Origin: Orychophragmus violaceus
Taxonomy: Eukaryota; Streptophyta; Magnoliopsida; Brassicales; Brassicaceae
Direction: 5' to 3'
Length of the DNA: 64,000 nucleotides
NCBI GenBank assembly: GCA_030180135.1
Contig: CM058239.1
Location: forward strand, 41,854,270 to 41,918,269
Part shown: positions 57,420 to 64,000 of the stretch, in pieces
Numbering within the stretch: the stretch's first letter is position 1
How the letters are laid out: every line of letters starts with the position of its first letter
Translations under genes and position numbers: made by a program
The notes under the pieces: model-generated
What the model saw: the letters and a program-made list of their open reading frames with translations, nothing else
The model's database searches: none
Told to the model about the DNA's origin: nothing

Positions 57420-59110
57420 CAGGACACGCTTATGATTTTTGTAAGAAGAGTTGTCCTCCGTGGCCCAAAATTTGGCCCAAAAGTTTTTAAAAAAAAAAAA
57501 AGAAAGGAGAAAGCCTAAGCCAACCCACCCAAAGTTCACCTTCCTTATTTAAATTAGGGTTTTTCCCTCCTCCACCATTATAAATAGAGAACTCCTTATT
57601 AGAAATTCATCACAAACCCTTTTCCGACGAAGCTCTGTCCAGTTTCGGTGCCGTTTGTACCTCTAGAAAACTTGATCCGTCGTCCATCACCCTTTCTACC
57701 AATCAGGTAACTCCCAGAACTTAGATATAGCCTCGTTTTTCAAAAACCTGAGACCTTTTTAGTCATATCTTTCAAACCGTGATGATACACGTGAATCCGA
57801 GGCCACCACCGCGTTCAGTTCGTCGAGACGAAGCCGCAGCCATCAACCGCTCCTCCATAGCCCATCGTACGCGCCCTCACGGAGGAAGGACGGGCGCGTT
57901 AGATCCACCCGCTATCGCCGTTCGACACGCGCCGGGAGCCGTCGAGTTTACTCGCCGGCGAATTGAGTCAACTCGGCTGGACAGAGTCAACTCGGGTTGA
58001 CCGGTTTGACTCGTTTGACCTGGTTTGACCCGGTTCAATTCTAATTTTCTGTTTAAATCAATTTTGTTTCGGTTTAGCTTGGTTCAATTGGAATTCTTGG
58101 TTTAGTTTGTTTAGGATTGGTTTATGAAATTGGGATGGTTATGAATTAGCCATGGTTCAGTCTGGGTTTGAGTCTGGGTTGACCGGGTTGACTGGTTGAC
58201 TTTTAGTCAACCAACTTCAAGTGGTCATAACTAGTTCATCCTTAGGCCGATTTACGGGACATGAAAGCCTAACTTGCTTAATTTTTCATCCTCTTTCTAG
58301 ATATGAAGTTTGTTCGGGAGTCAGGAATTCCTAAATTACGCTTTTACCTTTCTTTGTCCAAGGTGAGGATTGGTTGTGATCTTCTCTTACTCTATCTCAA
58401 TTCCGGGCGCGAATCCTTTGTTAATACCGTCTTTCTAGGTAGTGTAGGGAATTATTAAAGCTCTTGATGTGATTGGATGTTGGAACGTATAACTATTAGG
58501 GTATCGCTTAAACCGAAAACGTTGCTTATGTGTGTTCGATATGCGTGGAATAGTTGTTGTGGTAGGATCCTGCAAGGGAGTTGCGTGTAGGGCATGGGAC
58601 GTCCTTGTCGTCGGGGAGGGTGTAACGAGCTCTCCAAACTGGTGCGTGGGACGCACGTGTGGGGCAGTGAGGCCCGTAGGGTTCGGGAGTGTGAGTTGGG
58701 AGCTCGTTAAGCACGAACGGACGATAGAATTGTGTGGTGTGCCTTCGGGCGGATTGGGTGCAAGGTGTTATTAGCTTAGAGCTTATAGCTCGTATTTGTG
58801 TGGCGTAAACCGGGATCACGGGTTCTCAGAATCCGCTTTCACTGGGTAATTGTGTTTGAAACAATTACTCAGTCCTCTTTCTTTTCCGCTCTTTTTCCTC
58901 GCAGGTCCGGATGCAGGAATGACCGATCGTCTGATGCTATTGGTGGATTTGAATCGAAGGGATTGCGCGGGTTCCTGGGACCATGTAATGGCAGTCCGGT
59001 TGGACCGTTCCAGTTCGACCGATGTTGCACGACGCCTTTTCCGGTTCGCCGGGCCGTGTCACTACGATTCTCTTACAGCTAAAGCGCTTGTAATATATAT
59101 GATCAATACA
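57420..59110 (+). repeat. LTR-like non-coding region with promoter and possible intron
   Basis: CCATTATAAATAGAGAACTC (TATA box 57579-57586), then a leader-like CAG|GTAACT donor near 57707, about 1.2 kb of non-coding DNA and a CCTCGCAG acceptor near 58903. A dense group of TTGAC/GTCAA elements lies at 57965-58215. No ORF is convincing; the frame at 57779-58000 is Arg/Pro-rich and short. It resembles a long gypsy LTR, perhaps a solo LTR, but I found neither its partner nor a target duplication. Confidence 0.35.
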
Positions 59111-59968
59111 TGAAACTCGACTTAGTTTAGTCATGTGTCTCGTGTATAAGCCATCAGCTAGAAAGCAACAAGAAAGAGATACAAAAGAAAAAAAGAAGAG
59201 AACATAGTATGTAGTACTCATAACTTGTCTTGAGGATAATAAGAATACCAAATAAAATAACCCACACAAGTGTGAGAAAACGTCTTAACGAAAAACAAAA
59301 ACAAAAACAAAAGGATGCCCTATTGATGTATAAACTGTAGAAAAATCTGAGATTCACAAGCTCAGGTGGGAGAGAAAATTGTTGTTGTTCCCTATGGCTG
59401 GAATTCTAGGATGATAATACGTTCTATCTATGGGATGCCTTTGGTGTTAGGTATCAATTTATGCATTATGAATTGAGTAAAGCAGACCTGGCACTTGATG
59501 GTCCATTGCATCTTACAAATAATACAACGACGAAGACAGGTCATGGTTGCTACAAAATTACCATGACATTCACAGCTTCATTTTCCTTTTCAACGGAATG
59601 TGTTTTAACGGATTATAACGAAGAGTGAAAAGGATTATAAATTCAATTTTTTTTTTTACAAAGCCTCAATCACGAGAGTGAAAAAGATGGTAGAATATTG
59701 GAAAATGTGAAATGAATCACTGTGGTGAGGTTTCTGTTACAAGAAATAAACTTTATTTAAGCATTGACAGTTTGACATTTATGTAAGAAACTTTAAAGCA
59801 TATGAAAGTGAATGGGGTTGGGTTTCTTTAACGCGATGGCCTCCTGTCCCCGCCTGTAAACATCACATGCACCCAAGGAACTAAGTTAAAGAGAATTCCC
59901 TACGATAGTGTAGACGATAGTGTAGATGTGATGATACACCTGGTTTGACCAGTGCAAGGAATCCAGAC
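59111..59968 (-). other. Probable continuation of chromovirus LTR/leader, left of H
   Basis: H inserted within this sequence (CACGA duplication), so it should be contiguous with 61976 onward. On the minus strand it continues the chromovirus 3' LTR. The end was not determined. It contains A-rich AAAACAAAAAC runs at 59286-59310. Confidence 0.4.
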
Positions 59969-59973
59969 CACGA

Positions 59974-60866
59974 TGAAGATGCATTCAATGTACCAGTCGC
60001 AGAGTAATACACGGAGTAGTACACGGCATAGTACAAGGGGTAGTACAAGACGTGATTCAAGACGTGGATATGTTCGATTGATGAGATGTGAACGAATCTT
60101 TATGATGTGATTCGGTTTATTAGTTGTTTGCTGAGCTAGATGAAGATATTGTAAAGAATATAGCAGCTTTGAATTGTTTACATATTTCTATGTGAAGAAA
60201 AAGGAAAAAGAGAATATTTCCTAAAAAGAATTGGAATGTTCTAACAAAGAGGAAATCTTCTATTATGGTGATTGAAGAGGTTTGGAGGTCAAGATTCAAG
60301 CTGATATATATTGAGGGCGTGGCCTTAGGAGAAAGGTGTCCTTGTGACCACAAAAGACCCAAAAGAAAAAGTGGTTTATGTGGGTGATCGTTGTGCGACG
60401 TAGTTTCGCGGTGTGTGCTTGTGTTATCATTGTGACTAAGGAATCTACAGTGTTGGAAAACATTGTTGCTGTGACGCCAGTGGTATCTGTTGCATGTGTG
60501 CTTGATACCGTTTCCTTAGTCATGTTGGTGAACATATGGGAATGCTTTGGGGCGTCGGAAAAGAACGTGGTCCAAAGATTTTGAAGAAGATGCAGAAGTT
60601 GAGAGAATAAAAAATCAAGAGGGCTTTTGTATTTTGGGAAAAAGTCTAGGCTCTAAGGGGAGCTTAGCTCAGGTGTTTGATCCTGAAGAATTCTTGTATT
60701 GGATAGAGCGGTAGATCAATAGGGTTTGTTCTATTCGTTTGTAATTGGTGGGATTACTTTCTATTCAAGTGAATTCGAAATTGGGGGAGTAGAAAAAATT
60801 GAAACCCATAAACAAACTTTGTGTGTCTTTCTTTCTGCTCTTTATATTGCCTCACCTGCATTTTCA
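59974..60866 (+). repeat. 5' LTR of H with 12-bp repeats
   Basis: TGAAGATGCATTC to GCATTTTCA. Near the start, about five 12-bp units (60015-60070) of the form TAGTACACGGAG, TAGTACAAGGGG, TAGTACAAGACG; the same array is in the 3' LTR (61118-61174). Confidence 0.92.
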
Positions 60867-61077
60867 ATTGGTATCAGAGCGGGTGCTTGATAGAGATTTA
60901 GTCTTGTTTCGGGCAGATCTAAGGTGAGGAGGATCAGAAGATAGCTCAGGGAGAAAGACAGAGTTTGAATGAGTTTTTGATCATGATGTGACTCAAGCTG
61001 GGGGAGATTGGCGTTACTGATGAAGCTCTTGAAGATGTGATTGTTGAGTTCACATACATAATCAAAAAGGGGGAGAT

Positions 61078-61970
61078 TGAAGATTCATTCAATGTACCAG
61101 TCGTAGAGTAATACACGGAGTAGTACACGGCGTAGTACAAGGGGTAGTACAAGACGTAACTCAAGACGTGGATATGTTCGATTGATGAGATCTGAACGAA
61201 TCTTTATGATGTGATTCGGTTTATTAGTTGTTTGCTGAGCTGGATGAAGATATTGGAAAGAATATAGCAGCTTTGGAGTGTTTACATATTCCTATGTGAA
61301 GAAAAAGGAAAAAGAGAATATTTCCTAAAAAGAATTGGAATGTTCTAACAAAGAGGAAATCTTCTATTATGGTGATTGAAGAGGCTTGGAGGTCAAGATT
61401 CAAGCTGATATATATTGGAGGTGTGGCCTTAGGAGAAAGGTTTCCTTGTGACCACAAAAGACCCAAAAGAAAAAGTGGTTTATGTGGGTGATCGTTGTGC
61501 GACGTAGTTTCGCGGTGTGTGCTTGTGTTATCATTGTGACTAAGGAATCTACAGTGTTGGAAGACATTGTTGATGTGACGCCAGTGGTATATGTTGCATG
61601 CGTGCTTGATATCGTTTCCTTAGTCATGTTGGTGAACATATGGGAATGCTTTGGGGCGTCGGAAAAGAACGTGGTCCAAAGATTCTGAAGAAGATGCAGA
61701 AGTTGAGAGAATAAAAACTCAAGAGGGCTTTTGTATTTTGGGAAAAAGTCTAGGCTCTGGGGGAGCTTAGCTCAGGTGTTTGATCCTGAAGAATTCTTGT
61801 ATTGGATAGAGCGGTAGATCAATAGGGTTTGTTCTATTCGTTTGTAATTGGTGGGATTACTTTCTATTCAAGTGAATTCGAAATTGGGGGAGTAGAAAAA
61901 ATCGAAACCCATAAACAAACTTTGTGTGTCTTTCTTTTTTTCTCTTTGTATTGCCTCACCTGCGTTTTCA
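61078..61970 (+). repeat. 3' LTR of H
   Basis: Mate of 59974-60866. Confidence 0.92.
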
Positions 61971-61975
61971 CACGA

Positions 61976-62404
61976 GTCTTTTGTCTTTGGTTTTGCACAA
62001 CAATAATCCTTCAAAGTGAAAGATTTTAGATGTCTGATAAGCCGGAGCTCACCAACCAACAATCGTAGAAGGAGATGAGGAAACAGAAGAAGGAGATGAG
62101 AGAGCAGAAGAGAGAGGGTGAGAAAAGATTGTTTTTGATTAAAATGTTTGATAAGTTTACCCTGAAAATGGGACTCACCTTTAGTACTACACGATTGTAT
62201 AAACGATTGTATAAACGACAATGTATTCAACATTATTAACTTTATAAGAAAATGATATTAACTCTCTAATACACTGAGAGAGTCTCATTGTTATTTCTGT
62301 TTGTTTCTAGCCATTTTCATTGATCCCTTCACCCATGTAGCTCTCCTAGCTGATTGACCCTTCTTAGTAACATATGCCAAAGGTACCTGCAGCTTATCAA
62401 TACC
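61976..62404 (-). repeat. Chromovirus 3' LTR (right piece)
   Basis: On the minus strand it starts at TGATAAGCTGCAGGTACC (62404) just after a purine tract (GGGGGAGGGGGTAT) that follows the chromodomain coding end. Interrupted by H at its far side. TATAAAG near 62240 may be the LTR TATA box. Confidence 0.6.
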
Positions 62405-62419
62405 CCCTCCCCCGAAGAA

Positions 62420-63515
62420 AACTCACCTTGTTCTCAAGGTGGAAAGATGGAATTGAGTCGACAGACTATCCATGGGCTCCCATGAAGCTTCGAAATCCGG
62501 AAACCCTTTTCATTGTATGAGCACCTCTGGTTTTCCACCATTTGCAGACTTGCGTATGCTCAACACTGTAGCTGGTTCCACATTCCATTCAAGATTCGAA
62601 GAGAGTACCTTGGGAAGTTCTTGGACTTGAGTTGTTGGGGTCACAGCCTTTTTAAGTTGTGAAACATGGAAGACTGGGTAAATTTGACTATGATCCGGTA
62701 ACTTGAGCTTATAAGCTACTCGTCCCACTCGGCGGAGAACTTCATACGGTCCAAAGTAACATGGTGAAAGCTTCTCGTTGCGTCTTTGGGTCACTGTCGT
62801 CTGCCTATATGGTCGTAGCTTAATGTACACCAGATCCCCAACTTCATACTCTACATCTTGACGGTGCTGATTAGCTGATTCACGCATCCTAGTTTGTGCA
62901 GACTCCAGATTGATTTGCAACTCCTTAAGCAGGCATCACGGTTTTGTAACATTTCCTCCACATCCGTGTTAGCCGTAGGAATATCTCCGAACCTAAGAAG
63001 ATTTGGAGGATCTCGGCCATAAAGTGCCTTGAATGGAGTGGTGTTGAGCGAGGAATGAAAAGATGAGTTGAACCAGTACTCTGCTCAGTGAAGCCACGTT
63101 ACCCAACTGGTTGGCTTTTCTCCAACAAAGCACCTTAAATAGGACTCTAAACACCGATTGACCACCTCCGTCTGTCCATCTGATTGGGGATGGTACGGAG
63201 TACTGTTGTGGAGAGAAGTTCCCTGGATGAGAACAATGCATCCCAAAACTGACTGACGAACACCCTATCTCTGTCAGAAACCATTCTTTCGGGAAAACCA
63301 TGTAATCGAACAATTTCCTTAATGAAGACTTCAGCTACTGATTTTGCAGTAAATGGATGACGCTGAGGAATGAAATGAGAGAACTTACTTGGACGGTCTA
63401 CTATGACTAAAATCACGTCATAGACCTTTGATTATGGTAGTCCTTCAATGAAATTGAGGCTCACATCTGACCAGACCTGAGTTGGGATGGGTAAGGGTGA
63501 GAGTAACCCAATTGT
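62420..63515 (-). pseudogene. Chromovirus (Ty3/gypsy) integrase and chromodomain, 3' end of pol
   Basis: On the minus strand from about 63515: LLSPLPIPTQVWSDVSLNFI, then a stop, VYDVILVIVDRPSKFSHFIP, the integrase core with VSDRDRVF, a frameshifted middle (63150-62990), then the C-terminal domain GDLVYIKLRPYRQ with KLSPCYFGPYEVLRRVG and PVFHVSQLKKAV. The chromodomain ends KGFPDFEASWEPM after a TGA at 62510-62512, where Trp is expected. Chromodomains direct integration to heterochromatin in this clade. At least two stops and one or more frameshifts. RT and earlier domains are missing because plastid DNA begins near 63510. Confidence 0.88.
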
Positions 63516-63595
63516 AAATTCCATTGAAATTGAATTGGCTTCTTTATTTACTCGACGATTGAGTCAAAACTTGTTAGTATTGTTTTGAACAAGTT

Positions 63596-63675
63596 GCCGC
63601 TATGGTGAAATTGGTAGACACGCAGCTCTTAGGAAGCAGTGCTAGAGCATCTCGGTTCGAGTCCGAATAGCGGCA
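63596..63675 (+). tRNA. trnL-UAG: trnL-UAG pseudogene of plastid origin
   Basis: 80 bp with acceptor stem GCCGCTA/TAGCGGC plus A, type II variable arm and anticodon TAG inside CTCTTAGGAAG. Two stem mismatches appear: an A-A pair in the anticodon stem (CAGCT against AGCAG) and an unpaired base at the end of the T stem (CTCGG against CCGAA). Both are consistent with a non-functional nuclear copy. Confidence 0.85.
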
Positions 63676-63781
63676 TAAGATCTTATAAAAGAGATATTAT
63701 AAGTTTTATAATCAAATTAATACCCGATTTTAGAAAATTTTTAACAAATTTTTTAATTTATTAATTTTTAACAAATTTTTT

Positions 63782-64000
63782 ATGATTTTTTCAATTTTAG
63801 AGCATATATTAACTCATATATCTTTTTTCGGTCGTTTCAATTGTACTAACAATTTATTTATTTTAACTTTATTAGTTAATTTAGATGAAATCATAGGATT
63901 TTTTTATTCATCAGATAAAGGAATCGTAATTACGTTTTTTGGTATAACATGATTATTATTAACGCGTTGGATTTATTCAGGACATTTTCCATTAAGCAAT
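63782..64000 (+). pseudogene. ccsA: ccsA 5' fragment (cytochrome c biogenesis), plastid-derived
   Basis: ATG at 63782 followed by EHILTHIS. The remaining sequence follows plastid ccsA, whose product helps attach heme to c-type cytochromes in the thylakoid. T-run indels near 63820-63862 break the frame, and an ACATGATT stretch near 63946 turns an expected Gly codon into TGA. The fragment runs off the window end (GHFPLSN). Confidence 0.82.

Larger units (their letters stand above)
59974..61970 (+). mobile_element. Minimal LTR retrotransposon H (two 893-bp LTRs, 211-bp interior)
   Basis: LTRs 59974-60866 and 61078-61970 have equal length and about 4% differences by eye. The target duplication CACGA (59969-59973, 61971-61975) is exact. 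The tRNA-Met primer site TGGTATCAGAGC (60869-60880) follows the 5' LTR closely, and the purine tract AAAAAGGGGGAGAT precedes the 3' LTR. Only 211 bp lies between the LTRs and nothing is coded. It is TRIM-like in content but with unusually long LTRs. It must be mobilised in trans. Confidence 0.92.
63510..64000 (+). other. Nuclear plastid DNA (NUPT): trnL-UAG to ccsA
   Basis: The sequence from roughly 63510 (left edge uncertain) to the window end corresponds to the chloroplast small single-copy stretch with trnL-UAG followed on the same strand by ccsA. The flanking chromovirus coding DNA stops where it begins. Differences expected of a decayed nuclear copy are present in both genes. The left 85 bp is presumed rpl32-trnL spacer. 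Confidence 0.85.

Noticed and set aside
57779..58000. Arg/Pro-rich 73-codon frame as a gene
   Set aside because: Short, composition-driven, no start context or family; lies in an LTR-like non-coding region.
60378..60584. Repeated 68-codon frame in both H LTRs (60378-60584, 61482-61688) as a gene
   Set aside because: It is duplicated only because the LTR is, carries scattered substitutions, and resembles no family; retained as LTR sequence.
63596..63675. Functional nuclear tRNA-Leu gene
   Set aside because: The sequence is plastid type, followed by ccsA, and has stem mismatches; it is better read as plastid-derived DNA.

Overview
The window is plant nuclear DNA, most likely from a Brassicaceae species and probably pericentromeric or other heterochromatin. 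It is almost entirely nested transposable elements. I find no convincing intact host protein gene. The evidence is Copia and Ty3/gypsy (Athila-like, Tat, chromovirus) retrotransposons with plant tRNA primer sites, Helitrons with Arabidopsis-type termini, a CACTA element carrying pieces of host genes (one resembling the HD-ZIP IV protein ANL2), a tRNA-derived SINE, and plastid DNA at the right edge. The family assignment is inference from these sequence types; no search was run.

Layout. 1-6937: copy 1 of a non-autonomous Copia element (A1), with its 5' LTR cut by the window edge. It is inserted in the RNase H end of another Copia element (B, 6938 to about 8543). 8544-12989: AT-rich DNA with a Helitron-like start at 8939, an unexplained GC-rich block (10540-11390) and a SINE (11873-12068). 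12990-18160: an Athila-like non-autonomous element on the minus strand (C), inside a Helitron whose 5' end is at 18449. 18690-29964: a decayed Copia element with 117-bp LTRs (E), cut in its reverse transcriptase by the plus-strand Athila-like element D (22093-28653), which itself holds a 1-kb MITE (25629-26664). 30437-53350: an old Tat-lineage gypsy element (F), split by Athila-like element G (33814-46178) and by a gene-fragment-carrying CACTA element (46844-49835). G is in turn split in its LTR by the second Copia copy, A2 (34750-41899). 54107-54918: a Helitron. 56063 to about 57060: a Tat fragment. 57420-59110: an LTR-like region. 61976 to about 63515: a minus-strand chromovirus whose LTR contains a nearly empty LTR pair, H (59974-61970). 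About 63510-64000: nuclear plastid DNA with trnL-UAG and the start of ccsA.

Insertion order can be read directly. Target duplications are visible for C (AAGGG), D (GAGAT), E (CCCAA), G (GCGCC), A2 (CTAGC), H (CACGA), the CACTA element (TGT), the MITE (TAA) and the SINE. By-eye LTR divergence falls from F (old) through G (about 2%) to A2 (under 1%), matching the nesting.

The most unusual signal is a paired motif with a TCGATCGA core. I counted 25 pairs across C, D, G and the unrelated Copia LTR of B, 20 of them with core starts exactly 21 bp apart and the rest at 20 or 22. They lie in LTRs, in the leader after the primer site, inside the ORF and in the 3' non-coding part, so codon structure alone does not explain them.
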